Below are positions 17,321 through 26,658 of a stretch of DNA of 51,383 nucleotides, piece by piece (position 1 is the first letter of the stretch; each line of letters starts with the position of its first letter). The translations under genes were made by a program, and so were the position numbers. The notes beneath the pieces were generated by a model, which saw only the letters and a program-made list of their open reading frames with translations, had not been told where the DNA came from and ran no database searches. This stretch comes from Lachnospiraceae bacterium. Its GTDB lineage: Bacteria; Bacillota; Clostridia; Lachnospirales; Lachnospiraceae. Location of the stretch: contig JAETOL010000017.1 in NCBI GenBank assembly GCA_021771755.1, forward strand, positions 1-51,383. The letters run 5' to 3'.

Positions 17321-19357
17321 CTAGTATCCATATAACTCTTCAAGAGTACCTGCTTTTGTTTTGATTCCTTCTTTTATGGATTTTCCATAAGGGAAAGCAA
17401 TCCGGTCTTCACGAGTGATCCCACCTTTTACCAGAACAGAAGAACCTCCGTTTACATTGCCGCCTATGGTCAGGAACTGCTTTTTAAGAATCCCTTTTTC
17501 ATCCTTATATACATAGTATTTTCCATTTTCTGACCGTACAAAAGCTTTATCCAGGACGATCACTCCAGAATTATCCGTATTCTGCTGAAGCGTAATGCTA
17601 AGCCAGTCATCCTCGGATACTTCCACATCCTTATCCAGAATAGATGCACTGTAGGTATAATAAGAAACATTTGGGTTTCCGTTTCCCATATAACTACCTG
17701 AAGTTCCCGGATAAGAAGAAACGTCTATAACCTCCGCTTCAAAGCTTCCGCTGGAACCAGAACACTTCAAAATAGTTCCCTCATCCATCTGATCCAACAT
17801 CAGTTCACTTACTGTACCTTTTACATAATAACCGTCTTTACTCTTTACAGTCATAAAAGCATTTCCTTCAGAAATTCCAGTGAGAGGATCTCCCACCTTT
17901 GCAATGATTCCATCAATCTTGCTGTAGATGACTTCTTTACTTACTTTTTTCTCCAGTTTCGTGATCTCTATCTCACTTTCCCGGATATCAAGCTTCAGGC
18001 TTTCAATTTTATTTTTCTGATTTGCGATTGCCTCGTCCCTGCTGATCGTTGCACCAGATCCGCCTCCATCGTCGCCTCCGCCATCTGGAATCTGAGGATC
18101 TTCTTCATAATGAGATGCGCCTTCCAGCGTATATTCCATTTCCGCTGTTTCTTCTACCATATTTTCCAAAAGACTTCCGTCGATCAGATAATATCCCGTA
18201 CAGGATATTTTTCGGTCTGAAAAATCAGCAATGGTATCATTTTGATGAAACTCCAGCTGATACCAGTATCCGTTTACTCCCGGTTCTTTTGTGCCGTCAG
18301 CCTGAAATCCGGCCATCTTATTCAAAAATGCGCCCGTGGCAATGACTTTTCCCTTTGCAGAGCTGCACAAAAATACATATGGATCTTCTTCTGTACCTGT
18401 TCCGGTAAAAGGAACGGTTTCTCCATCCAGCTTCAGATAAAACTCCGGTTCACCATCTGTAATATCTGTTTCCGCTTCATTTGGTTCCGGATCTATGATC
18501 TCTATATTATCTGAAACATCATCCGAAAACTCCTCATCCGGGGTATCGGATGGAGGAATCGTTGGAGATACAGACGGAGTTACCGATGGAACAGGAGACG
18601 GAGTTTCCTGACTTCCGCTTCCATCCCCAAAATCAATCAGCACATCGTCTCCGCTGCCGTCAGAATCTTCTGTCCCTGACTGTCCGTTTCCTGTGTCTGA
18701 TCCACCCTGCTGTTCTGATCCACCAGAAGAAAAATCTTCCCCGTAAGACTGGCCAGAAGAATCACTGCTTTCTTCTATAAACATTTCTTCCTGTGCTCCG
18801 ACTGTCCGGGCAGTTGCCAAAACAGGATAAAGTGCTGCTGCCAGGTAGCTGCCCTTTACATTGCTGTAAGAGGATGCAAGCTCATCATCCGAAGAAAGGG
18901 AACTGCTGGTATCATCATTTTCCGGAAGTCCCGGAAGTTCAGAATCGCTCTCCTCCAGGGGACCTCCATTCTGCAGACTATGAAGCCGGTTAATTGCTTT
19001 CTCAAGATCCTGCTCCTGCTTCTGTTTCTTCAATTTTGCAATATTCAGCTCCATCTGTACCAGCGTCATATCAAAAGATACCAGTTTGTCTCCTTTTTGT
19101 ACGGTATCTCCCTTTTGTACAAAAAGATCCTGAACAATCATATCTTTGTCTACGATCACATTCTGCGTGACATTCGTCACAATATTTCCATCCAGGGTTG
19201 TATCATCCATATAGTAATCAGAAGCAATGCTGTCTACACTGACTACTGTGACTGTTTCTTTATTATTTTTCTTAAAATAAACTGCCGCTCCTACCACGCT
19301 TCCCGCTGCCAGTACTGTGATCAGCACCCCTATGATTATCTTTTTGGCATTTTTCAT
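17321..19357 (-). CDS. Large HlyD/MacA-type adaptor with an extra domain inside its coiled-coil hairpin
   Basis: 678 residues. An N-terminal membrane anchor spans about 7-28. The lipoyl half is VDKDMIVQDLFVQKGDTVQKGDKL and the first coil is near residues 95-120. A long insertion of about 300 residues follows. It is Ser/Gly/Asp/Glu- and Pro-rich, with TPSPVPSVTPSVSPTIPPSD, then a compact domain (PEFYLKLDGETVPFTGTG to about residue 410). The second coil is KNKIESLKLDIRESEIEITK, followed by the second lipoyl half (IDGIIAKVGDPLTG) and the barrel. Normal adaptors have 350-450 residues. The start overlaps the ATPase gene by ATGA. Because the hairpin tip points away from the membrane, the insert would sit in the wall or outside it (inference). 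Confidence 0.88.
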   Translation of the reverse strand: MKNAKKIIIGVLITVLAAGSVVGAAVYFKKNNKETVTVVSVDSIASDYYMDDTTLDGNIVTNVTQNVIVDKDMIVQDLFVQKGDTVQKGDKLVSFDMTLVQMELNIAKLKKQKQEQDLEKAINRLHSLQNGGPLEESDSELPGLPENDDTSSSLSSDDELASSYSNVKGSYLAAALYPVLATARTVGAQEEMFIEESSDSSGQSYGEDFSSGGSEQQGGSDTGNGQSGTEDSDGSGDDVLIDFGDGSGSQETPSPVPSVTPSVSPTIPPSDTPDEEFSDDVSDNIEIIDPEPNEAETDITDGEPEFYLKLDGETVPFTGTGTEEDPYVFLCSSAKGKVIATGAFLNKMAGFQADGTKEPGVNGYWYQLEFHQNDTIADFSDRKISCTGYYLIDGSLLENMVEETAEMEYTLEGASHYEEDPQIPDGGGDDGGGSGATISRDEAIANQKNKIESLKLDIRESEIEITKLEKKVSKEVIYSKIDGIIAKVGDPLTGISEGNAFMTVKSKDGYYVKGTVSELMLDQMDEGTILKCSGSSGSFEAEVIDVSSYPGTSGSYMGNGNPNVSYYTYSASILDKDVEVSEDDWLSITLQQNTDNSGVIVLDKAFVRSENGKYYVYKDEKGILKKQFLTIGGNVNGGSSVLVKGGITREDRIAFPYGKSIKEGIKTKAGTLEELYGY

Positions 19358-20034
19358 GGTTTCACCTCTTTTTCCTGAAGCACACCATCACGGATCGTTA
19401 CCACCCGTTTGGCATGAGCAGCTATATCCGGATCATGAGTGATCATCAAAACGGTCACTCCCTCATCATTCAGCTTCTGAAAAAGCTCCATGACCTGTGC
19501 TCCTGATTTACTGTCCAAAGCTCCGGTCGGTTCATCTGCAAGAAGAAGCTTCGGATTATTTACAATTGCCCTTGCGATCGCCACACGCTGCATCTGACCA
19601 CCGGAAAGCTGGTTTGGTTTGAAATCCACTCTGTCAGAAAGTCCTACCCTGTCCAGTGCCTTCAATGCCCGGGCCTTTCTTTCTTTTTTCGGAACTTTGG
19701 CATAGTTCAGAGGCATTTCCACATTTGCCAGTGCAGTCTGCCTGGGCAGGAGATGAAAACTCTGAAATACAAATCCGATCTTTGTAAGACGGATATCAGA
19801 CATTGTGTTCTCCGAACAGGATCGTATATCCTGCCCATCCAGGAAAAAATTCCCTTTGGTCGCCTGATCCAGACACCCGATGATATTCATAAGTGTGGTT
19901 TTTCCGGAACCGGAAGGTCCCATGATCGCAACATACTCTCCTTCTTCCATTGAAAAATTTACATCCTTCAGCACAGGAACATTCATCTTTCCCTGCTGAT
20001 AGTCTTTATAAATTCCTTTCAATTCAAGAATCAT
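19354..20034 (-). CDS. MacB/LolD-type ABC-transporter ATPase
   Basis: 226 residues. The motifs are Walker A GPSGSGKTT, the Q loop near VFQSFHLLPRQTAL, ABC signature LSGGQMQRVAIARA, Walker B LLLADEPTGALDS and switch His in MITHD. It is the separate ATPase subunit of the MacAB-like operon, with four-base overlaps to the adaptor genes on both sides. It probably powers the permease at 16056-17306. Confidence 0.96.
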   Translation of the reverse strand: MILELKGIYKDYQQGKMNVPVLKDVNFSMEEGEYVAIMGPSGSGKTTLMNIIGCLDQATKGNFFLDGQDIRSCSENTMSDIRLTKIGFVFQSFHLLPRQTALANVEMPLNYAKVPKKERKARALKALDRVGLSDRVDFKPNQLSGGQMQRVAIARAIVNNPKLLLADEPTGALDSKSGAQVMELFQKLNDEGVTVLMITHDPDIAAHAKRVVTIRDGVLQEKEVKP

Positions 20035-21557
20035 TCCATTTCCTCCATGTCTCCATCTGCCGGAGTCAGGATTTCATCCTCCGAAATCCCTTCATCCTGG
20101 AATTCGTCCATCATAACGGCCTCTGCAGCTGCACCGTCCATATCTTCTGCTCCCATATCCGCCTCATCGATCATAGTGCCGTCTTCAATAGCTTCATCAT
20201 AAACCATTCCGTCTTCCGGCATTCCCATATCATCTGCCGGAAACTCCTCTTCCAGCAATTCTTCATCTAAGTCATCTGCCGGATCCATATCTACAGTTCC
20301 CGGATCTGTTATGATCTCTTTGCTTACCGTTGTCTTCATACCTTCTGTAAGCAATTCTGAAGGATATGCGATACAGTCTTTTTTCGTCAGACCATCTGCA
20401 ATCTCGTATTCACCAAGATTTTCATCATATTGTCCAAGGACTACGCTTCTCTTTTCCAGACGTTTGTTTTCATCTGCAGCCCATACATACGGACTGTTTG
20501 TATCCGCATCCATAATATAAAACTCGCTGAGCCAGATTCCCTCTTTTTTCTCTTCCTGGCCTTCATCGATCTCAATGTATACATGCTGTCCCAGCATCAG
20601 TCCCTCTGACTGCTCCAGTTCCACATAGAACGGATATGTAGTGGAAGAAGTCTGAGAATCACCGCTTGCGTCCATCATTCCCCATGCATAAGTGCTTTCA
20701 TTTTGAGAATTGGCGCTTTCTCTGTCCACAGATCCCATGGTTCCTCTCCATATCTGTTCCTCATCTACTCGAGATCGTACGATTACCGGCTGCCCTTCAA
20801 TGATGCTGTTTGCATTCATCTCATTGACCGTCCCTTTGATCCGGTAAGCGCCTGTACTGAGTATGGTGATAAAAGCATTCTTTCCGCTGCCGGAACTGCT
20901 GTCATCGGAATAACTAAAGTCATCTCCCATCTCCAGCCCGTCACTGTTTTCGTCATCTGTTGTAAGCTTGGAAGTATCAATTTTCTGGATCACTCCGTCG
21001 ATACTGCTTCGAACCTCCGTATTTCCCATGGTATTCTCAAGTTTTGTGATCTCGGCCTGCTTACTCTTCTGACTGTATTCATTCTTTTTCAGATTCATTT
21101 TATTGGTTTCGATCTCAATCGTATAAGAAAGCTGTTCGTCCTTTCCAGCCTGTTTCTTCTCTTTCTCCAATGTGGCAATCTGGCTCTGCAGACTGGCTGC
21201 CTCATTTTTCAAACGGTCAAATTCAAGCTTTGCCTCATCCAGATCCTCCTGAATACTGCTCAGATCATACTGAAACAGAAGCTGTCCCTGTTTTACTTCT
21301 TCACCAGCCTTTACCTGAACTTCTTTAACCGCCCGACCGCTTTCCAGCTCTACTTCCACTGTTTCCTGCGGTTCTACTACACCTGCATAACGATTGGATA
21401 CCCCGGAAACGGTTCCCATAATTTCATTGATTTCTGTAACATATGCCGTTTCACCGCTTTCCTCCTCATGCCCGAAAACTCCCATTTTCCAGCATACACC
21501 GCCTGCTGCTCCGCCAATGATCAAGATCCCCAAAAGGATCAGAATTCTTTTTTTCAT
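20031..21557 (-). CDS. HlyD/MacA-type adaptor with an acidic C-terminal tail
   Basis: 508 residues. A membrane anchor spans about 5-27. Next are the lipoyl half (RAVKEVQVKAGEEVKQGQLL), a coiled-coil hairpin of about 100 residues, the second half (SIDGVIQKIDTSK) and beta barrel and MP domains. The last 75 or so residues are extremely acidic (DDLDEELLEEEFPADD), an unusual tail for this family. It is the first gene of the four-gene operon. The ribosome site is weak (AGGTAGG, about 11 bases upstream). Having two adaptors in one operon suggests a heteromeric adaptor ring. Confidence 0.9.
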   Translation of the reverse strand: MKKRILILLGILIIGGAAGGVCWKMGVFGHEEESGETAYVTEINEIMGTVSGVSNRYAGVVEPQETVEVELESGRAVKEVQVKAGEEVKQGQLLFQYDLSSIQEDLDEAKLEFDRLKNEAASLQSQIATLEKEKKQAGKDEQLSYTIEIETNKMNLKKNEYSQKSKQAEITKLENTMGNTEVRSSIDGVIQKIDTSKLTTDDENSDGLEMGDDFSYSDDSSSGSGKNAFITILSTGAYRIKGTVNEMNANSIIEGQPVIVRSRVDEEQIWRGTMGSVDRESANSQNESTYAWGMMDASGDSQTSSTTYPFYVELEQSEGLMLGQHVYIEIDEGQEEKKEGIWLSEFYIMDADTNSPYVWAADENKRLEKRSVVLGQYDENLGEYEIADGLTKKDCIAYPSELLTEGMKTTVSKEIITDPGTVDMDPADDLDEELLEEEFPADDMGMPEDGMVYDEAIEDGTMIDEADMGAEDMDGAAAEAVMMDEFQDEGISEDEILTPADGDMEEME

Positions 21558-21713
21558 GATATTATGCCTACCTCTCTGTAAATATAGGACTGTGTAATCT
21601 TTTTTATCATAGCAGATTATACTTCAAAAGAAAAGTCCTGTGGAAAATCACCTGGTTTTTCACAATTTTTTCACAGTAAAATACTATCAAACGATCCTCT
21701 TTATCCCGTATTT

Positions 21714-21742
21714 TTGACTTTTCTCACAATTTCTGGTAAAAT
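21714..21742 (+). promoter_or_regulatory. Vegetative promoter of the lipoprotein gene
   Basis: TTGACT (21714-21719), 17 bases, TAAAAT (21737-21742). It lies 32 bases before the start codon, with GGAAAGG as ribosome site. Confidence 0.8.
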
Positions 21743-21774
21743 AGAGGGGAATATTTTGGAAAGGAAAGAAACTT

Positions 21775-22911
21775 ATGAAGATCGTAAAAGGTCTGGCTCC
21801 ATTCCTTCTTCTTATCTTTGCCGTATCCATGATCATCGGCTGTTCCCACACAGATAAGACGGATGTTGAAGGAGTCATCACAAACGAACTGGATCTCCTG
21901 AAGAATCTGGATTCTGATACTGCTCAAAAATATATTTCTTATAAAGAGCTGTTTCCGGATGCCACAGAAAAAACAGAACGTTCCAAGGAAGTCGAAGAAG
22001 TTTTTTCTCTCTTTTTTCAGGATTTCGACTACAGAATCCTGCGAATCAAAGTCGACAAGGACAAAAAAGAAGCATCTGCCAATTTGAAGCTTACCACCAT
22101 CGATGCCAGGGCTCTTGCCAGAGATTATACCATTTCTCATCTGGAAGAGGCGATATTGAATGCAGCAGACTCAGCTTCCCAGAATACAGAAGAACAATCA
22201 GACTCTATGGAGGATCGTTATCTGATCCTGAATGAGCTTCTGAAAGATCATACATACAAAACTGTAGAAACCGACTGTACCCTTACTTTGCAGAATATCA
22301 GCACAGACGGCGAAGAGTGGGAGATCAAACGTACTCATGATCTGGAAAACAGTCTTGTCGGCGGTCTTATCACTTATCTCGGCGACAGTGATCTCCTGAC
22401 ACCGGAGGAAACACTGACCGTCTACTTAAATACCCTAAAAACCATGGATCAGGATCAAATGAGCAATTATCTTGGTCTGGAAAGTCTGTTATCAACCTCT
22501 GATACAGCAAAAAATTCCATTGCGTCCGCTCTTGTGGAGCAAATGCATAAAAATTTTGACTTTAAAATTACGGATTCGACTGTAGAAAGCTATCAGGCCG
22601 TCATTCAGACAGAAATCACAACCTTTGACAGTGATGCGATACTAAAGGCTTATCAGGAAGAACTGGATGAATATCTCTCCTCTCCGGAAGCAGTTATCGA
22701 CGGTGCTCAGAAACGCTACAACCATTCTCTGGAGCTTCTTCTGCGCAATATTGAAAAAAACACAGGAACCTTAACCCATCCTGCTGTTTTTGTACTGACC
22801 AATGACGGCGCTTCCTGGAAACTTCAGGATGACGGTCATTCAATTGGAGCCGGCATATTCGGCAATCTCAGTGTTACTCCTGTTGCAGAGGAAGAAACTG
22901 CAGAACAATAA
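21775..22911 (+). CDS. Lipoprotein with two tandem copies of an unassigned domain
   Basis: 378 residues. The signal peptide ends in a lipobox IIGC (Cys about 23). Two similar halves follow. FFQDFDYRILRIKVDKDKKE with LARDYTISHLEEAI recurs as MHKNFDFKITDSTVES with LKAYQEELDEYL. Each half ends in a short W-containing strand region (GEEWEIKR and GASWKLQD). This DUF5105-like pattern occurs in clostridial surface lipoproteins; no function is known to me. It is divergent from the MacAB-like operon and monocistronic, ending at a strong terminator. Confidence 0.85.
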   Translation: MKIVKGLAPFLLLIFAVSMIIGCSHTDKTDVEGVITNELDLLKNLDSDTAQKYISYKELFPDATEKTERSKEVEEVFSLFFQDFDYRILRIKVDKDKKEASANLKLTTIDARALARDYTISHLEEAILNAADSASQNTEEQSDSMEDRYLILNELLKDHTYKTVETDCTLTLQNISTDGEEWEIKRTHDLENSLVGGLITYLGDSDLLTPEETLTVYLNTLKTMDQDQMSNYLGLESLLSTSDTAKNSIASALVEQMHKNFDFKITDSTVESYQAVIQTEITTFDSDAILKAYQEELDEYLSSPEAVIDGAQKRYNHSLELLLRNIEKNTGTLTHPAVFVLTNDGASWKLQDDGHSIGAGIFGNLSVTPVAEEETAEQ

Positions 22912-22938
22912 TGATCCCGCTTTTACTGCACCTACATA

Positions 22939-22987
22939 AAAATCCCTTTTTCACCGGAATGAAATCGCCGGTGAAAAAGGGATTTTT
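22939..22987. terminator. Bidirectional terminator between lipoprotein gene and aspS
   Basis: AAATCCCTTTTTCACCGG pairs with CCGGTGAAAAAGGGATTT around a ten-base loop, with T/A runs on both sides. It closes the aspS end of the minus-strand operon and also serves the lipoprotein gene. Confidence 0.95.
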
Positions 22988-22997
22988 TATCCTCTTC

Positions 22998-24794
22998 TTA
23001 TTCTTCTGTTTCTTCTTCTGACAGTTCTAATCCCAGTTCTTCCAACTGTACACTGCTTGCCTGGCTTGGAGACTGTGTCATCAGACAGGAGGCATCCTTT
23101 ACCTTCGGGAAAGCAATAACATCACGGATACTGTCAACCTTCGCCATCAGCATAACCAGACGGTCAAGTCCATATGCCAGTCCTGCATGAGGCGGTACTC
23201 CATATTTAAACGCATTCAGAAGGAATCCGAACTGCTCGTAAGCAGATTCCTCAGTGAATCCAAGCATCTGGAACATTTTTTCCTGAATGTCGTTCTGGTG
23301 GATTCTGACACTTCCTCCACCGATCTCATTTCCGTTCAGAACAATGTCGTAAGCTTTTGCACGAACCTTGCCCGGATCAGTATCCAGAAGAGCAAGGTCC
23401 TCTTCCATCGGCATAGTAAATGGATGGTGCATGGCAGTAAAGCGGTTTTCTTCTTCATTCCACTCAAGAAGCGGGAATTCTGTCACCCATACAAAACGGT
23501 ATTCGTTTTTATCCAGAAGCTCCATCTGCTTGGCAAGCTCTACACGGAGAGCGCCCAGAACATCATAGACCACTTTGTTTTTATCAGCTGCAAAAAGAAG
23601 CAGGTCTCCCGGCTTTCCTTCCATAGCCTGTACAAGAGCATCCATTTCCTCATCTTTCATAAATTTCGCAAAAGAAGATTTTCTTGTTCCGTCTTCTGCA
23701 ATGGCAATATAGGCAAGACCTTTTGCTCCATAGCCTTTTGCAAATTCTACCAGCTTATCGATCTTCTTTCTCGGCATGGACCCCTGGCCCTCTGCGTTGA
23801 TACCACGAACAGTTCCGCCTGCCTCAAGCGCGCCCTTAAACACTACAAACTCACAGTCCTTTACCACCTCACTGACATCGTGAAGTTCCATTCCAAAACG
23901 CATATCCGGTTTGTCAGAACCAAAACGGTCCATAGCCTCCTGCCATGTGATGCGCTGGATCGGAAGCTGTACCTCCACACCAAGGACTTCTTTAAACACA
24001 TAGGCAAGATATCTTTCATTTACATCAATGACGTCATCTACGTCCACAAAAGACAGCTCCATGTCAATCTGTGTAAACTCCGGCTGACGGTCTGCACGAA
24101 GATCCTCATCACGGAAGCAGCGTGCGATCTGAATGTAGCGGTCATAACCGGAACACATAAGAAGCTGTTTGTAAAGCTGAGGAGACTGTGGAAGTCCGTA
24201 AAAGCTTCCCGGATGAACTCTGGAAGGAACCAGATAATCTCTTGCACCTTCCGGTGTTGTCTTTCCAAGGACCGGAGTCTCAACCTCAAGGAAGCCTTCC
24301 TCTGCAAAGAACTTTCTGGTAAGCATGGCAACCTTGCTTTTCAGCATCAGGTTTCTCTGAAGATCCGGTCTTCTCAGATCCAGGTAGCGATATTTCAGAC
24401 GGATCTCATCTTTTGTTTTGCTGTTTTCTTCAATCGGGAACGGTGGAACTTCTGATTCAGCCAGAACGCGAAGTTCGTTTGCACGAAGCTCGATCTCACC
24501 TGTGGCAAGGTTTTCGTTTACAGCGCCGCCTCTTTTTTCAACGATACCGGTAACGGCGATCACAAATTCACTTCTTAGTTTTCCGGCTTTTTCAAAGCCT
24601 GCCTCATCAATGCTTCCGTTTTCAAAAATCACCTGCATGATTCCGGAACGGTCTCTTAAATCTACAAATACGATACCGCCCTTGTTTCTGGCCTTCTGGA
24701 CCCATCCCATCAGCGTTACCTTATTTCCTGTCATCTCATTTGTCACTTCCGCACAGCGGCAGGTTCTGTGCAGTCCCTTCATACTTTCTGCCAT
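22998..24794 (-). CDS. aspS: Aspartyl-tRNA synthetase, bacterial type
   Basis: 598 residues. The N-terminal OB-fold anticodon-binding domain begins TGNKVTLMGWVQKARNKGG. The class II catalytic core has motif 2 FRDEDLRADRQPEFTQIDM and motif 3 GLAYGLDRLVMLM. The bacteria-specific GAD insertion lies in the middle, which gives this length. Class II enzymes attach Asp to tRNA-Asp. It lies 15 bases after hisS and is the last gene of the operon. Confidence 0.97.
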   Translation of the reverse strand: MAESMKGLHRTCRCAEVTNEMTGNKVTLMGWVQKARNKGGIVFVDLRDRSGIMQVIFENGSIDEAGFEKAGKLRSEFVIAVTGIVEKRGGAVNENLATGEIELRANELRVLAESEVPPFPIEENSKTKDEIRLKYRYLDLRRPDLQRNLMLKSKVAMLTRKFFAEEGFLEVETPVLGKTTPEGARDYLVPSRVHPGSFYGLPQSPQLYKQLLMCSGYDRYIQIARCFRDEDLRADRQPEFTQIDMELSFVDVDDVIDVNERYLAYVFKEVLGVEVQLPIQRITWQEAMDRFGSDKPDMRFGMELHDVSEVVKDCEFVVFKGALEAGGTVRGINAEGQGSMPRKKIDKLVEFAKGYGAKGLAYIAIAEDGTRKSSFAKFMKDEEMDALVQAMEGKPGDLLLFAADKNKVVYDVLGALRVELAKQMELLDKNEYRFVWVTEFPLLEWNEEENRFTAMHHPFTMPMEEDLALLDTDPGKVRAKAYDIVLNGNEIGGGSVRIHQNDIQEKMFQMLGFTEESAYEQFGFLLNAFKYGVPPHAGLAYGLDRLVMLMAKVDSIRDVIAFPKVKDASCLMTQSPSQASSVQLEELGLELSEEETEE

Positions 24795-24809
24795 GGTTTC
24801 TACTCCTTT

Positions 24810-26066
24810 TTATAGTTTATCCCGGAAAAACTCAACAAACTCGGTATATCCCTCGCCCATCATCTGTTCTTTCTGGAATTTCTTGTTTTTCTTCATAATA
24901 GAAAGATTTACCTGAACGCCGTTTCTTCTTTCTTCTTCCGCCTGTTTCAGAATGGTAAGAAGCTTGTCTGCAGGCATATTCTTTTCGATCAGATATGCTT
25001 TTTTTGCATTGCTTCCCGGAACTTCATAACCTCTTTCCAGAAGCAGCATGACAATACGTTCAAAGCCAATGGAAAATCCGCAGGCAGAAGTATTCTGTCC
25101 TGTAAATTTACCGATCATCTCATCATAGCGTCCTCCGCCGCCTACGCTTCCTCCGAACTCGTCCATTGCGATCTCAAAGATCGGTCCTGTATAATAAGAC
25201 ATTCCTCGAACCAGTGTCGGGTCAAAGGAGATCTTAAAGTCGGCGCTCTTTACGGCATCCACAGAAGAAATAATCGTTTCCAGATCCTCTGCCACCTTTG
25301 GATCCAGAACATCCTTCAGTTTCTCTTTGCAGTAACGAACACCTTCGATATCTGACGTAATCTCACGGAACATGCCAAGATAAGTGTCAATGCTTTCCTT
25401 TGCAAATCCTTCTTTTTCCAGCTCTGCTGCAACGCCTTCCAGACCAATCTTATCCATCTTATCCAGAATGATAAATACGGTATCAAAGCTTTCTGTCGGA
25501 AATCCGCTGTACTGGGCCATTGCCTTCAGGATCTTTCTGTCATTGATGCGGATAGTGAAGTTGTGGAAATCCAGTTTTCCCAGAAGAGTTGTGGTTGCCA
25601 GTACCAGTTCGATCTCTGCAAGATAGGTCGGCTCTCCCAGAATATCAATATCACACTGCATAAACTGACGGAAACGTCCTCTCTGAGGACGGTCTGCTCT
25701 CCATACATTTCCCATCTGCAAAGCCTTAAAAGGAGCCGGAAGCTCATTTGCATTGTTGGAATAATATCTGGAAAGAGGAACTGTCAGATCATAACGAAGG
25801 CCGGAATCCACCAGATCCGCTTCTTCCTTTGCACTTTCCAGTTTCAGTTTCTCTCCTCTTTTGAGAATTTTAAAAATCAGTTTTTCATTCTCTCCGCCTT
25901 GCTTGCTGCTGAGATTTTCAATATGTTCCACACAGGGAGTTTCAATAGAAGAAAATCCAAATTTCCCGTAAGTTTCACGGATCATGTTCATCACATAATT
26001 ACGGATTTCCATTTCTTTTGGTAAAATGTCTTTCATACCGGTTACCGGTTTTTTCTTTAATGCCAT
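24810..26066 (-). CDS. hisS: Histidyl-tRNA synthetase
   Basis: 418 residues. Class II core with LRYDLTVPLSRY, motif 2 VWRADRPQRGRFRQFMQCD and the His-specific GGGRYDEMIGKF. The C-terminal anticodon-binding domain is present. The ATG at 26066 has AGGAGG upstream. It forms the hisS-aspS pair common in Firmicutes, here preceded by an HD-GYP gene. No T-box leader was seen before it. Confidence 0.97.
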   Translation of the reverse strand: MALKKKPVTGMKDILPKEMEIRNYVMNMIRETYGKFGFSSIETPCVEHIENLSSKQGGENEKLIFKILKRGEKLKLESAKEEADLVDSGLRYDLTVPLSRYYSNNANELPAPFKALQMGNVWRADRPQRGRFRQFMQCDIDILGEPTYLAEIELVLATTTLLGKLDFHNFTIRINDRKILKAMAQYSGFPTESFDTVFIILDKMDKIGLEGVAAELEKEGFAKESIDTYLGMFREITSDIEGVRYCKEKLKDVLDPKVAEDLETIISSVDAVKSADFKISFDPTLVRGMSYYTGPIFEIAMDEFGGSVGGGGRYDEMIGKFTGQNTSACGFSIGFERIVMLLLERGYEVPGSNAKKAYLIEKNMPADKLLTILKQAEEERRNGVQVNLSIMKKNKKFQKEQMMGEGYTEFVEFFRDKL

Positions 26067-26079
26067 GCCTGCCTCCTGT

Positions 26080-26643
26080 TTATGTTTTATGTATCACTCT
26101 TTGAAATGCAAGAAAAACTTCCATGTCAAAGTTTTTGATCTCATCGATCATAAGTTCCACCACTGTAGCCACATCAAACGCAGTCCGATAAGGTCTGTCT
26201 GAGCTCAGTGCCGCAAAAACATCACATACTCTTAAGATTCTTCCGCCAATGGGAATGTCCTCTCCTGCCAGATTATCCGGATAGCCGGTTCCATCATAAT
26301 TCTCATGATGATACAGGATACTCTCCAGAACAAAATCTGAATATCCCTGACCCTTCAGTTCCTCATATCCCAACGTGGAATGCATACGGACATATTTCAG
26401 TTCCTCGATCAAAAGGGGATCCTTTTCCCGTCCGTTGATATATTCCGTCAGTCTCAGCTTTCCAATATCATGAAGCATACCGGCAATTGCCAGTTCGTAA
26501 CAGACAGATTCTTCCAGGCCCATTTCTGAAGCTACTTTGTATGCAAGATTACTGACCACGATCCCGTGATCCAGCTCGGCCGACAGATCAAAATCCAGTA
26601 TCCTGTCTGATGTTTTCAGCGTTTCTGCTTCTGCCGCACCCAA
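26080..26643 (-). CDS. Single-domain HD-GYP phosphohydrolase
   Basis: About 187 residues, essentially one HD domain of HD-GYP type: MLHDIGK (metal-binding HD), HSTLGYEEL, HHENYDGTGYP (GYP signature) and RVCDVFAAL. HD-GYP proteins usually hydrolyse cyclic di-GMP, but single-domain relatives may act on other nucleotides. I place the start at the TTG at 26643, eight bases after GGAGG; the GTG at 26652 would sit too close to it. The gap to hemZ is about 15 bases. Confidence 0.85.
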   Translation of the reverse strand: MGAAEAETLKTSDRILDFDLSAELDHGIVVSNLAYKVASEMGLEESVCYELAIAGMLHDIGKLRLTEYINGREKDPLLIEELKYVRMHSTLGYEELKGQGYSDFVLESILYHHENYDGTGYPDNLAGEDIPIGGRILRVCDVFAALSSDRPYRTAFDVATVVELMIDEIKNFDMEVFLAFQRVIHKT

Positions 26644-26658
26644 TCTGTACACCTCCTA

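Noticed and set aside
18550..18780. Plus-strand frame opposite the low-complexity part of the large adaptor
   Set aside because: It is the shadow of a biased coding region, with no ribosome site or plausible protein character.
24795..26079. T-box or other riboswitch before hisS-aspS or argS
   Set aside because: Gaps are only 13-30 bases and hold no specifier-loop or antiterminator sequence.
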